Positions 18,415 to 27,392 of a stretch of DNA of 64,000 bases are shown one piece after another. Both the position numbers and the translations under genes were made by a program. Location of the stretch: NCBI RefSeq assembly GCF_001591025.1, contig NZ_BCTZ01000003.1, positions 62,001 through 126,000 of the forward strand. Direction: 5' to 3'. The notes under the pieces were generated by a model. It saw nothing but the letters and a program-made list of their open reading frames with translations, had not been told where the DNA came from and ran no database searches. How positions within the stretch are numbered: the first letter of the stretch is position 1; the number at the start of each line of letters is the position of its first letter. Source of the DNA: Sphingomonas soli NBRC 100801 (GTDB taxonomy: Bacteria > Pseudomonadota > Alphaproteobacteria > Sphingomonadales > Sphingomonadaceae).

Positions 18415-19761
18415 TCAAAGCCCTTCGCCGCCCACCCAATGCGCGTTGGAGAGCCGGCGGGCGACGCTCCAGGTCTGGTTGCGGATGTCGGGCACCGCGA
18501 CGATTTCCCAGAATGCGCCGCGGGTCATCGGGCCGAGTGCGTAGAGGTTGCCGTTGGGCGATCCGTCCGCGGCGATGGTCTGGCCCTGATTGTCGACATC
18601 GATGCCCAGATGCGCCGCGTCGGGGCGGATCACGCCGCGCGCGGCGAGCTTCTGGAGCAGGGGTTCCTCGGTGCGGGCGAGGTCGCCGAGCGGGCCGGTG
18701 CAGTTGACGATGCGCTGGGCGACCATGGTTTCGCTCGCGTCCGAACCGCGGCGGCGAAAGGCGACGTGGATGCCGTCTGCCTGCTCGTCGAAGCCCATGG
18801 TCTTGCCGGCGATCACCTCAAGCTGGCCGCGCTCGACAACTGCCATCAGGCGGGCATGGACTTCGGGCGCGAGCCGGTGGCGGTGGACGTCCCACCAGGG
18901 GCGCAGATGGCGCAGGAAGCGGCCGCGTTCTGCTTCGGTCGCGTTGCCCCACATCGCCTGGGTAAAGGGACGCAGCTCATCGACCGCGTTGCGCCAGCCG
19001 ATTGCGGCGCTCCGGGCGCGGACGCTGCCTAATAGACGGGAGGCCGTGCTTCCCGGGCGCTCGCCAATCCTTTCCCACGCGCTGGCAGGCGCATGGCTGC
19101 GGGGCAGGAGGCCTCGGCGGGAGAGGGCGATGATCTTCCCCTTGAACCCGCGCGCATCGAGCAGAAGAACGACATCGACCATCGTGAGCCCGGTGCCGAT
19201 GATGAGAACGGTATCCTTATCGCCGAGGCCTTCGGGCACGCTCCTATCCCAGGGATCGCCCTTGTAGCGCGTGGCGGAGAGCGTTTCCGGATCGAGGCCG
19301 GGGGGATCGTGCGGAGGGAGATTGCCCACCGCGAGCACGGCGGCGTCGGCATGGATCGACCTGTCGGTGAGTCTCACATGCACGCCGTCTGCGAATTCGA
19401 GATCCTCTACCTCACCGCGCACCAGATTGAGCCGTCCTGAAGGATCGCGGAGGGCCGCATCCAGCAATTCGCGCAGATATTCGCCATAGGTAACGCGCGG
19501 GATGAAAGCGGTGGCTGCGTCCGCCACGCCGCGGCTCTCGAGCCAGCGCACGAAATGCGACGGATCGTCCGGGAACGCGCTCATGTTTGCCGCGCGGACA
19601 TTGAGCACATGGCTGGGATGCGCCGCGCCGTAAGCAAGCCCCAGCCCCGCGACCGGCGCGCGCTCGATCAGCGTGGCGCGGGGGCCATCGTGGCGGAGCA
19701 GGTTGATCGCCTGCAGCGTCCCCGAAAAGCCCGCGCCGATAATGGCGACGTGCTCGATCAC
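18415..19761 (-). CDS. FAD/NAD(P)-binding protein (NAD_binding_9 type)
   Basis: 448 residues. The N-terminal dinucleotide motif is AIIGAGFSGTLQAINLL. Then come PVAGLGLAYGAAHPSHVLNVRAANMSAFP, characteristic of the FAD-NAD(P)-binding (PF13454-like) group, and a second motif LIIGTGLTMVDVVLLL. The C-terminus has the flavin-contact pattern NLYALGPMTRGAFWEI. The reaction is unknown; relatives are annotated only as hydroxyacylglutathione-hydrolase-associated or putative oxidoreductases. It starts with GTG at 19761, four bases beyond the stop of the small DUF6356-like gene, so the two are co-transcribed. Confidence 0.85.
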   Translation of the reverse strand: MIEHVAIIGAGFSGTLQAINLLRHDGPRATLIERAPVAGLGLAYGAAHPSHVLNVRAANMSAFPDDPSHFVRWLESRGVADAATAFIPRVTYGEYLRELLDAALRDPSGRLNLVRGEVEDLEFADGVHVRLTDRSIHADAAVLAVGNLPPHDPPGLDPETLSATRYKGDPWDRSVPEGLGDKDTVLIIGTGLTMVDVVLLLDARGFKGKIIALSRRGLLPRSHAPASAWERIGERPGSTASRLLGSVRARSAAIGWRNAVDELRPFTQAMWGNATEAERGRFLRHLRPWWDVHRHRLAPEVHARLMAVVERGQLEVIAGKTMGFDEQADGIHVAFRRRGSDASETMVAQRIVNCTGPLGDLARTEEPLLQKLAARGVIRPDAAHLGIDVDNQGQTIAADGSPNGNLYALGPMTRGAFWEIVAVPDIRNQTWSVARRLSNAHWVGGEGL

Positions 19762-19765
19762 CCTA

Positions 19766-20032
19766 TCAGATCTCGTACTCGATCTGCCATTCCGGCTGCT
19801 GAAACGCCGGACGTTCCTGCGAGAAATTGGGCTGGCGCGCCTTCATCTGCCCGTAGAGCTTTTTGACCGTGTCGCTCGCGGTGCGGACGAACAAGGCCGG
19901 GAAAACCGCATGGACTACGCATGCTGCGCCGCCCAGGATCATCGAAAATCCGAATCGGGACGCGGTGGTGGCATGCTCGGCATAGCTTTCGCCGACGCTG
20001 CGCGGGTGGGAGAGGAAGAAGCGATCGATCAT
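19766..20032 (-). CDS. DUF6356-like small membrane protein
   Basis: 88 residues. MIDRFFLSHPRSVGESYAEHATTASRFGFSMI is the recognisable part of this small family, which I recall from sphingomonads and relatives. A single hydrophobic segment (about residues 28-50, FGFSMILGGAACVVHAVFPALF) suggests one membrane helix, followed by a cytoplasmic-looking tail ending in WQIEYEI. Function is unknown. It is transcribed just before the FAD/NAD(P)-binding gene. Confidence 0.7.
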   Translation of the reverse strand: MIDRFFLSHPRSVGESYAEHATTASRFGFSMILGGAACVVHAVFPALFVRTASDTVKKLYGQMKARQPNFSQERPAFQQPEWQIEYEI

Positions 20033-20103
20033 AGCCCGGCTTTAGGCCCCTAAAGCTCAGATTGAAAGCATTGGGGCTTTCTCGATCGGGGTGCCTGTGC
20101 TTG

Positions 20104-20115
20104 GTTAGCGCTAAC
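20104..20115. promoter_or_regulatory. GTTAGCGCTAAC palindrome, probable LacI-family operator
   Basis: A perfect 12-bp palindrome centred on GC, with the TTAGCGCTAA core that many LacI/GalR-family repressors bind. It lies 23 bases before the transporter start, overlapping where the promoter or leader should be. No LacI-type gene is in the window. Confidence 0.6.
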
Positions 20116-20137
20116 AATGATAAGGGGGACCGAGAGG

Positions 20138-21796
20138 ATGGCCGAAGAGGCGGAACTGCCGAAGCACCACCGTGCGACGCGCAACGAGAAGCTGGTGATA
20201 GCGGCGTCTTCGCTCGGCACCGTGTTCGAATGGTATGATTTTTACCTGTACGGCCTGCTCGTCGCGTACATCACGTCGCATTTCCTCTCGGGCGTGAACG
20301 AGACCACCGGCTTCATCTTCGCGCTGGCCGTGTTCGCGGCAGGCTTTGCGGTACGGCCGTTCGGCGCGCTCGTCTTCGGGCGGATCGGGGATCTGGTCGG
20401 TCGGAAGAACACTTTCCTCGTCACCATGGCGATCATGGGCCTTTCCACCTTCTGCGTCGGGCTGCTGCCGAGCTATGCCCAGATCGGCATCGCCGCGCCG
20501 ATGATCCTGATCGGGCTGCGGCTGCTCCAGGGCCTCGCGCTGGGCGGCGAATATGGCGGCGCGGCGACCTATGTCGCGGAACATGCGCCGCAGGGGAAGC
20601 GCGGCCTTTATACAAGCTGGATCCAGACGACCGCGACGCTGGGCCTGTTCGCGGCGCTGCTGGTGGTGATCGCCACGCGCACGCTGATGGGCGAGGCGGC
20701 CTTTGCCGATTGGGGCTGGCGCGTGCCGTTCCTCATCTCGATCGTGCTGCTGGGGGTGTCGCTGTGGATCCGCATGCAGCTCAACGAAAGCCCGGTATTC
20801 CTCAAGATGAAGGAAGAGGGTTCGACGTCCAAGGCGCCGCTGACCGAAGCGTTCCTGCGCTGGGGCAATCTCAAGCTGGTGCTTATCGTGCTGTTCGGCG
20901 CCGTGGTCGGCCAGGCGGTGGTCTGGTACACGGGGCAATTCTATGCGCTTTTCTTCCTGGAGAAGACGCTCAAGGTCGATGGCGCGACGACCAACATCCT
21001 GATCGCGATCGCGCTGGCGCTGGGCACGCCTTTCTTCCTCGTATTCGGCTGGCTCTCTGACAAGATCGGGCGCAAGCCGATCATCATGAGTGGCTGCGCG
21101 CTCGCGGCGCTCAGCTATTTCTCGCTGTTCGGCATGCTGACCGAGGCCGCGAATCCCCGGCTCGCGCACGCGCTGCGCGACGCGCCGGTGGCGGTGATGG
21201 CCGATCCGGGCGAATGCTCGTTCCAGTTCGATCCGGTGGGCAAGAACAAGTTCGATTCGACGAGTTGCGACATCGCCAAGGCGCTGCTGGCCAAGCAGGG
21301 TATCGGCTATAAGAGCGTGGAAGCGGTGCCCGGCGGGACGGCGACGATCCATGTCGGCAACATGCTGCTGCCCGCGCCCAACCCGCGCGAGGGGCCGATC
21401 GATGCCAAGGCGATCGGCGATTATCAGGCGCGGGTGAAAGATGCCCTGTTGGCGGCTGGCTATCCGGCAAAGGCGGACCCGGCGGAGATCAACAAGCCGG
21501 CGGTGATCGCCATCCTGTTCGTGCTCGTGCTGCTGGTGACGATGGTCTACGGGCCGATCGCCGCGCTGCTGGTCGAGTTCTTCCCCAGCCGGATCCGCTA
21601 CACGTCGATGTCGCTGCCCTATCATATCGGCAATGGCTGGTTCGGCGGCTTCCTGCCCGCCACGGCCTTTGCAATGGTCGCTGCCACCGGCGACATTTAC
21701 TACGGGCTCTGGTATCCCGTCGTAGCGGCGGGTGTGACCCTAGTCATCGGCTTGTTCCTGCTGCCCGAGACAAGAAAACGACGAATCGAGGATTGA
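20138..21796 (+). CDS. MFS transporter, metabolite:H+ symporter (MHS) type
   Basis: 552 residues from the ATG at 20138, chosen because AGGGGG lies 8 bases upstream. About 12 membrane helices. The MHS signature is present: GTVFEWYDFYLYG at the first helix, RPFGALVFGRIGDLVGRKNTFL in loop 2-3 and GLALGGEYGGAATYVAEHAP in helix 4-5. A large, probably periplasmic insertion of about 110 residues (about 335-450) with two cysteines (GECSFQF and SCDIAKA) splits the later helices, making it longer than typical 430-residue members. The substrate is unknown, likely a small organic acid or osmolyte. The upstream palindrome suggests LacI-type control. Its stop overlaps the next gene (TGATG). Confidence 0.9.
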   Translation: MAEEAELPKHHRATRNEKLVIAASSLGTVFEWYDFYLYGLLVAYITSHFLSGVNETTGFIFALAVFAAGFAVRPFGALVFGRIGDLVGRKNTFLVTMAIMGLSTFCVGLLPSYAQIGIAAPMILIGLRLLQGLALGGEYGGAATYVAEHAPQGKRGLYTSWIQTTATLGLFAALLVVIATRTLMGEAAFADWGWRVPFLISIVLLGVSLWIRMQLNESPVFLKMKEEGSTSKAPLTEAFLRWGNLKLVLIVLFGAVVGQAVVWYTGQFYALFFLEKTLKVDGATTNILIAIALALGTPFFLVFGWLSDKIGRKPIIMSGCALAALSYFSLFGMLTEAANPRLAHALRDAPVAVMADPGECSFQFDPVGKNKFDSTSCDIAKALLAKQGIGYKSVEAVPGGTATIHVGNMLLPAPNPREGPIDAKAIGDYQARVKDALLAAGYPAKADPAEINKPAVIAILFVLVLLVTMVYGPIAALLVEFFPSRIRYTSMSLPYHIGNGWFGGFLPATAFAMVAATGDIYYGLWYPVVAAGVTLVIGLFLLPETRKRRIED

Positions 21797-22263
21797 TGAG
21801 CGCAGAATCCGCGCGCACCTGGCTTGCGGCGCACGCGCCCGAATTGCGGCTGATCGAAGGTACGGCGAGCACGGCGACTGTGGCGGATGCAGCCGCCGCG
21901 CTGGGCGTGGAACCCGCGCGGATCGCGAAGACGCTGGCGCTGCGGGTGGGCGACACGGTGCTGCTCGTCGTCGCGCGCGGCGATGCGCGACTCGATAACC
22001 AGAAGTGCAAGGCCGAGTTTGGCGGGCGGCCCAAGATGCTGGATGCCGAAACGGCGGAGGCGCTGACCGGGCATCCGGTGGGCGGCGTGTGCCCCTTTGG
22101 GCTCAAGACCGATCTGCCGGTCTATTGCGACGTATCGATCCGCGCGTTCGAGACGGTGTTTCCAGCTGGAGGATCGCGCACTGCATCTGTGGAAGTTGCG
22201 CCCGAGCGGCTGGCGGCGCTGGTTTCGCTGCGCTGGGTGGACGTGTGCAAATTGCCCGAATGA
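21796..22263 (+). CDS. YbaK/ProX-type aminoacyl-tRNA deacylase
   Basis: 155 residues. The YbaK/EbsC family hydrolyses mischarged aminoacyl-tRNAs in trans. Visible features are KTLALRVGDTVLLVVARGDARLDNQKCKAEFG with the conserved lysine, then GHPVGGVCPFGL, the family's glycine-rich substrate loop. Length is typical (150-165). The ATG overlaps the transporter stop by one base. Which tRNA it edits (Cys-tRNAPro, Ala-tRNAPro or other) is not readable from sequence. Confidence 0.9.
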   Translation: MSAESARTWLAAHAPELRLIEGTASTATVADAAAALGVEPARIAKTLALRVGDTVLLVVARGDARLDNQKCKAEFGGRPKMLDAETAEALTGHPVGGVCPFGLKTDLPVYCDVSIRAFETVFPAGGSRTASVEVAPERLAALVSLRWVDVCKLPE

Positions 22264-22330
22264 AGCGATTTTGCGTTTGGAGCGCTTGACCCGAAGCCGA
22301 TCCTTCCCTAACCGGCGCTTCCACCCGGAC

Positions 22331-22405
22331 GGCCCCTTCGTCTAGCGGTTAGGACGCGGCCCTTTCACGGCTGAAACACGGGTTCGATTCCCGTAGGGGT
22401 CACCA
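22331..22405 (+). tRNA. tRNA-Glu (anticodon UUC), CCA encoded
   Basis: A 75-base cloverleaf. The acceptor stem GGCCCCT pairs with AGGGGTC. The D-arm region is TCTAGCGGTTAGGA. The anticodon stem CGGCC/GGCTG has the loop CTTTCAC, giving anticodon UUC. The T-arm is ACGGG-TTCGATT-CCCGT, followed by A and CCA. Its 3' end is repeated at 38218-38234, marking it as the integration site of the following island. Confidence 0.97.
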
Positions 22406-22407
22406 TC
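22391..22407. other. attL: island attachment repeat in tRNA-Glu
   Basis: CCGTAGGGGTCACCATC, covering the T-arm end, acceptor strand and CCA of the tRNA plus two bases. Identical to 38218-38234. Insertion here leaves the tRNA intact. Confidence 0.92.
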
Positions 22408-22461
22408 GTCAAGCGGGAAATGGCGGAGCAGCGCCGTTTTGGACGATGTGCGCAGATTGCA

Positions 22462-22480
22462 TCCCACATTTCGTCCCACA
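22462..22480. repeat. TCCCACAT..CGTCCCAC motif near the left island end
   Basis: TCCCACATTTCGTCCCACA lies 55 bases inside attL. TCCCACATCGCGTCCCAC occurs at 38081-38098 near attR, and an inverted CTGTGGGACGAG at 38125-38136. Paired copies near both ends suit arm-type binding sites for the integrase or its helper; this is inferred from position only. Confidence 0.5.
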
Positions 22481-22604
22481 GAATTTTGAAGCTCTTCTGG
22501 CTCGCGATGAGATGTCTTGAGCGGCCATAATGATGCCCAGGCGAAACTTACTCTGAACTGCTTGCCTGACGGCGGCTCGTAGGTTGCGTTAGAGCCCGAA
22601 CTGT

Positions 22605-23636
22605 ATGGACAGTGAATCAAGAATCCCGCCCTTCATCCGCACACTGAAGCTTCGCTTCAGTGCCGAAGATCTTGCTTACGCCCATGATGATTCGCGATTG
22701 CGCATGTCGTTGCGCGCTGCAATAAATCTTTCAGGGGGGATCATGAAGGTCGAGGAAAGCGGAGATGCGCTCCTGCGGGCTGGCGCCGGTGCGATTGCGC
22801 AATGGCGCAACGAAAATATGGGAATGGTCATTGAGGCGCGATCGGCCATTATTTCCGATTTGCTCCTATCCGGTGCTGACCTGTCGGGGGCCGATCTCCG
22901 AAAATCCCATTTTCTCCGATGCAACATGAGTCATGTGCAGTTTGCAAACTGCAATCTTGATGATGCCACTTTCGAAGACTGCCAACTCGATAATGCTGAT
23001 TTTCGGACGGCCTCGACACGGCGAACACGGATCATGGCTCGCAGCATCGACGGGGCCCGGTTCGGAGCGAGCCCAACGCTTGCTCGCCTCGCTCACCTGG
23101 CCGTTTCTGATCCGGGGCGGCAATCGGTCACAGTCGATCGGAACGCGGTGCGCTGGGTGGATCGTTGGCTAAGCTGGGACCGGCTACGGGTCTTGGCTGC
23201 CATCAGGATCTTCGTACCAGCCTATGTGTCTCTGACGCTAACCGTTCTCTATCTGAACGTGATCGCGTGGTACAATTCAGCGATTGATGTCATCGGCGCA
23301 GCGCTCGTGCATATCGGGGGGATCAGCGCGACGACAACTCTTCCTCATGCGAATCCCAGCTGGACGCAAATGCTCGTCCTTCTGAATTTCGTTTTCCTGG
23401 CGATCGCCGCTACCAGCTTTCTAGGTTGTCCAGCACGGATCGTTGAATTCAGCCGCGAGAGGTGGTGCCATGAACTTAACAAGACTGAACTCTTTTACGA
23501 TATTGCAAGCTGGCATAGCCCTGTCCTTCGCGTAGTGTGTTCGTTTTCGCTCCTGATCGGCGGCGCGCTTAGCAGCTTCCTTCTCATACGCGCTGTAATC
23601 CAACAAACAGCATTCATTGTTCAGCACCTTGGCTGA
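22605..23636 (+). CDS. Pentapeptide-repeat protein with C-terminal membrane helices
   Basis: 343 residues. Residues about 80-140 hold pentapeptide repeats of the A(D/N)LxX type (LLLSGADLSGADLRKSHF, NCNLDDATFEDCQLDNADF), which fold into a right-handed quadrilateral helix. The second half has about four hydrophobic segments (about 195-225, 228-245, 255-280 and 312-335). It stops 12 bases before the NACHT gene and is surely co-expressed with it. I infer a membrane effector or anchor for the NACHT protein; pentapeptide-membrane proteins are also seen alone. Codon use is A+T-richer than the host. No catalytic motif is visible. Confidence 0.8.
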   Translation: MDSESRIPPFIRTLKLRFSAEDLAYAHDDSRLRMSLRAAINLSGGIMKVEESGDALLRAGAGAIAQWRNENMGMVIEARSAIISDLLLSGADLSGADLRKSHFLRCNMSHVQFANCNLDDATFEDCQLDNADFRTASTRRTRIMARSIDGARFGASPTLARLAHLAVSDPGRQSVTVDRNAVRWVDRWLSWDRLRVLAAIRIFVPAYVSLTLTVLYLNVIAWYNSAIDVIGAALVHIGGISATTTLPHANPSWTQMLVLLNFVFLAIAATSFLGCPARIVEFSRERWCHELNKTELFYDIASWHSPVLRVVCSFSLLIGGALSSFLLIRAVIQQTAFIVQHLG

Positions 23637-23648
23637 CGGAAGGTTCCC

Positions 23649-26600
23649 ATGCCATTACGGATCAACGCGACGTCGATCGCCGGCATTGTCGACGACAAAC
23701 TGCCGAGAAACGACTTTTCGGTCGATATCCATCGTCTTGTCGATGTTCTTCGGAACATCATAAAGATTGATCCAAGTACAAGCGCGCTTGAATTCCAGCG
23801 ACGGATGTCGGGGGAGATTGCAGTAGGAATATCCGCCGCCGAACGACTTCTCGACGATTCTTCCGGCTCGGCAATCCACGTCTCCGCGATCAACTCGTTA
23901 GAGCGATTTGCAATTCTCCATTATGTGTCTGTCCAGCGCGCATTCCTGAAAGGACTCGAGGAAGCGGTAGTCGCGATCAAGTTCGACCCTGAGGTTCGAG
24001 ACGCACCTATTCGTCCCGAGAAGGCGCGATTGCCACATCAAGATCTTAACCGAGTCGCCGAGCATTGTCTTAGCCTTGACGTTCCATATACTTTGACCAT
24101 CAACCCGGTCTCGCAACTCGGCGACTATTACTTGGAACAGTATCGAAGCGTGGCGACCATGCTCGGGCACATTCTCACTGGCTGGAAAGGCCCAAGGGAA
24201 TTCAGTCCGTCGACCGAGGTCGCTATCACTGAATACAAAAACTGGCTCACTAGCGGTTTGCTCGCGGTCCGGTCCGTGACATCCTATCTCAATTACGAAC
24301 AACAAAGTGCGCCCCGCACCGTCGTCAACGACGATGTCCACGGCATCTCGGTGGCGCTCAGAGACTGGCTTCGCGCAAACACCGAAATGAGCCAGCGCAA
24401 GAAGGACATGTGGCAAACATATCGGCGAACACTGTCGGAACTGCCCGACGGCAAGGACACCATGTTCGCGGAGAATTTTGGCGTCCGCAAGGTGTTCGTT
24501 CAGCCGCTCGCGTCGTATCAGGTCGCCGGCGTTAAGCAGAAATCTGAGCCGCCGATCATCACCGACGTCGCGGGCTTGGTCGGAACGCTCATAAGCGATC
24601 GCACTGAGGGGGACGATCTGATCCTGTTGGCGGGCGGTCCAGGGTCCGGCAAGTCAACATTGTGTCGGATTCTCGCCAGCGAACTTGCCGCAAATGACAA
24701 TGTCCACCCTGTCTTCCTGAGGCTTCGTCGGCTCCAGGAGAGCGGTGACATACGGGGCTTCATCGAGTCTCAGCTACAAGCGCTTGGACTAATCGACAAG
24801 GTTGCCGATCTCGCCTCAGTACCAAATCTTGTACTAATTCTTGATGGTTTCGACGAGCTCGTCATGGCGAGCCGGGCGAAGCTCCGCGAATTCTTCAATG
24901 CTCTGAAGGAGGATCTGTCAACGGGGCCTTTGCGGCATGCCAAAGCCATAGTTTCGGGTCGTGACACGCTGTTTCCTAACGGCAACGGCCTTCCGATGGG
25001 CGCCCATCTGATTTCGCTGCAGCCATTTGATCGCGCTCGGATTGCAGCGTGGAGTAAAAAGTGGCGCGACCAACATGAGCTAGACACGGTTCAGAATTTC
25101 TTCCCTGAGACGCTGGTCGCCGAACAGGGCGGTCGTGGACACAATAGTTCGCCTCTTGAGCATCTCGTGTCGTGGCCTCTCACCCTTCACCTCGTCGCTC
25201 GCGCCCACACGTCTGGATCGATCGACCTAGACCCCAAAAAAGCCAACCAAGTCGAGAAGGCTGTTCTCTACAGGTCGATCGTTGCCGACACCGCACTTCG
25301 CCAGGACGACCAGACGGGCGGGCGCAATCGCCTTTCTCCTGATCAGATGCGCCGTTTTGTCCGCGCCATAGCATGGGAGATGTACAGCACGGGCCGTGAG
25401 GCGCTTGACGTCACTGAAGGTCTGCCGATCCTCCGCTCAATTCTCCCCGAGGCGACAGAATCCGACCTGTCAGAGCTGGCGGACGTCACCATCGTCAACC
25501 AGCCTGAACTCACGAAGGGAGAGGAGACGGGCTTCGAATTCGTGCACAAAAGCTTTTCAGAGTATTTCGCGGCAGAGACTATCGCGACACGAATCGAAGA
25601 GGCTTGCTTTAAGGTTACTGAATGGGGCGGCACTGAGAAGTCGTGGCGGATGAGCGTCAAGGAAGCGACTTCCGCTCTCTCTGCCCTGTTCTCGATGCGG
25701 CTTCTGACCGCTGAGGTTCAAGAGATGCTCGAGCCGATGCTCGACAGTTTTCAAGCCTTCCTTAGCAACATTAATAAAGCAGGCGACTTTGACCCGGATG
25801 AGATGCCCGGAAGTTTGCTCGCCAAGCTCGAGCGAATGGAGGAGTTGCTTCACGCGTTTTCCGCAGGCGGCTTACTGGGGGAGGTTTCCGGCAGCCCACA
25901 GCAGCGCCGCTCTACTACAAGCGACTTAGAAAGCTTCGCGAATTACGCGTCGGGCCTCCTCTTCGTAGCGGTAGCGCTAACGCGCCGGCTGGAGGTTCAT
26001 GCCGCGCCAATCGCCCGCCCAGTGAGATTAGCGTCCGCGACCTTGCTGCGTACGCTCCACATCGTCCTTGCCGGAGACGTCGTTATCGACTGGGCATATG
26101 CTCGTCGCGGGCTCTCAAGGCTCGACGTTCGGCGGGACGACAAGGAAGGAACAGAGATAGGGTACCCGCCCATCGCGCCCATTCTTTTAAGTGACGTTCG
26201 CGGCCTAAGCACGCATTTGGAAGAGGCGCTACTGGCTCTCGATAGCCAGGTTACGGCGCTAGAACTCGAGAATATCATCCTTACGGCCATGATAGGCCTG
26301 AATGGCGCCCATGCTAATCCATCAATCGGCTTTAGACATATGCGCTATGATCACCGGGTTCGGTATGGAAACGGGCCCATGGATTATCTCGAACGTGTAG
26401 TCACGCTTCGTGACCGTGATCGCTACGACATGGCGCATAGGATGGAGCGCAATCTCTACGAGATGGTAGACCGCTTCCGCGGCAACTACGGTGGAAGTAT
26501 GCCTCCTTCCTCGGCAGTCGGCGACGCTATTGGTTATCTTCGAGAGGCTAGCTTGGACGCTCGCCACCGGGGCATGCATCGGGGTGAATTATACGACCTC

Positions 26601-26687
26601 GCGGAAAGGATCCTGAGATCGCTTATTGGGGTTGAACCGCCGCGCCCGCGCCGACCGAAGAAATCGAAGCCCGCCGCCAGTCAGTGA
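23649..26687 (+). CDS. NACHT-domain STAND NTPase
   Basis: 1012 residues. An N-terminal region of about 300 residues has no recognisable motif. The NACHT module follows: Walker A GGPGSGKST at 329-337, Walker B LVLILDGFDEL with D399 and the paired D402-E403, and the C-terminal NACHT/winged-helix pattern HKSFSEYFAAE beginning at 633. The remaining C-terminal 350 residues are helical and would form the sensor. Such proteins include bacterial NLR-like anti-phage ATPases (bNACHT/Avs types). The ribosome site GGAAGG lies 6 bases before ATG 23649. No fused effector is visible, so the upstream membrane protein is the obvious candidate partner. Confidence 0.88.
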   Translation: MPLRINATSIAGIVDDKLPRNDFSVDIHRLVDVLRNIIKIDPSTSALEFQRRMSGEIAVGISAAERLLDDSSGSAIHVSAINSLERFAILHYVSVQRAFLKGLEEAVVAIKFDPEVRDAPIRPEKARLPHQDLNRVAEHCLSLDVPYTLTINPVSQLGDYYLEQYRSVATMLGHILTGWKGPREFSPSTEVAITEYKNWLTSGLLAVRSVTSYLNYEQQSAPRTVVNDDVHGISVALRDWLRANTEMSQRKKDMWQTYRRTLSELPDGKDTMFAENFGVRKVFVQPLASYQVAGVKQKSEPPIITDVAGLVGTLISDRTEGDDLILLAGGPGSGKSTLCRILASELAANDNVHPVFLRLRRLQESGDIRGFIESQLQALGLIDKVADLASVPNLVLILDGFDELVMASRAKLREFFNALKEDLSTGPLRHAKAIVSGRDTLFPNGNGLPMGAHLISLQPFDRARIAAWSKKWRDQHELDTVQNFFPETLVAEQGGRGHNSSPLEHLVSWPLTLHLVARAHTSGSIDLDPKKANQVEKAVLYRSIVADTALRQDDQTGGRNRLSPDQMRRFVRAIAWEMYSTGREALDVTEGLPILRSILPEATESDLSELADVTIVNQPELTKGEETGFEFVHKSFSEYFAAETIATRIEEACFKVTEWGGTEKSWRMSVKEATSALSALFSMRLLTAEVQEMLEPMLDSFQAFLSNINKAGDFDPDEMPGSLLAKLERMEELLHAFSAGGLLGEVSGSPQQRRSTTSDLESFANYASGLLFVAVALTRRLEVHAAPIARPVRLASATLLRTLHIVLAGDVVIDWAYARRGLSRLDVRRDDKEGTEIGYPPIAPILLSDVRGLSTHLEEALLALDSQVTALELENIILTAMIGLNGAHANPSIGFRHMRYDHRVRYGNGPMDYLERVVTLRDRDRYDMAHRMERNLYEMVDRFRGNYGGSMPPSSAVGDAIGYLREASLDARHRGMHRGELYDLAERILRSLIGVEPPRPRRPKKSKPAASQ

Positions 26688-26817
26688 TTATCAAGCGCAT
26701 TGGCGTGATGGGCGACAGGCATCGGAGGCTTTCGCTCGCAATGCTCTCGCCATCCGGTGGCGAATAGTGAACCGCCACCTCGTCTGCTTTTGCTTCCCAA
26801 GGAAATTACGGCGCGGC

Positions 26818-27315
26818 CGACGGCCGGTAGTTTAGAGCGCGTTGCAAATCTGCGTTGAAAGCCAAGCATATTCAAACCAGTCGATGGCGCTGCATTATCT
26901 CGCCGTCCTCCAATCAGCCGTTTCAGCAACAAAGGCAGCGTACAATCGGCGGTACTGCCAGCGCTAAGGTTGTTGATTTTACTTGCGAATTCACCGGAGG
27001 CGACGGCGCGCCCCGCGCGGAGACGGCCTAAATTCGCCAATCTCCACCACCATTTGCACACCAGCAGACGGCGGTGCTTTTATCTCGCCGTCCTCTAACC
27101 GGCCTCTCACCAAGAAACGGCAGCGTACAATCGGCGGTCCTGCCAGCGCGAAAAGTGTTGGAAATTCTCGCAAATTTGCGCGTAGCGACGGCGCCCTGCA
27201 CCCGGAGGCGGCGGATATTCTGCAAGTTATACAACCATATGCGCCCAGACCGACGGCGGCGCTTTTATCTTGCCGTCCACCCAGACCGCCCTCTCCAGGG
27301 ACGACCCGAGGCCAA
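26818..27315. repeat. Tandem repeat, about 185-bp unit, two and a half copies; no gene 26688-27392
   Basis: The landmarks TATCTCGCCGTCC recur at 26896, 27081 and 27266 (the last with one change), exactly 185 bases apart. TACAATCGGCGG recurs at 26941 and 27126. CGACGGC recurs near 26818, 27001 and 27186. Units run 26818-27000, 27001-27185 and a partial from 27186. No convincing reading frame runs through them on either strand. The 705-base gap between the NACHT gene and the next small gene is otherwise without a feature I can name. Confidence 0.85.
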
Positions 27316-27392
27316 ATTCCCGCGATCCTGGATCACTACCGCGAGACGCTGGTTTCTGATTTGATCGCCCGAGGTCAGCTGCAGGATGGTCG

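Noticed and set aside
20111-21625. 504-residue minus-strand frame opposite the transporter
   Set aside because: Composition rich in Arg, His and Gln typical of the antisense of membrane proteins; the transporter frame is clear.
22342-22620. 92-residue minus-strand frame ending NRTRVSAVKGPRPNR
   Set aside because: The C-terminal part is the antisense of tRNA-Glu, a known spurious translation.
26818-27315. CRISPR array or retron RNA
   Set aside because: The repeat unit is 185 bases with no unique spacers, and there is no cas or reverse-transcriptase gene in the island.
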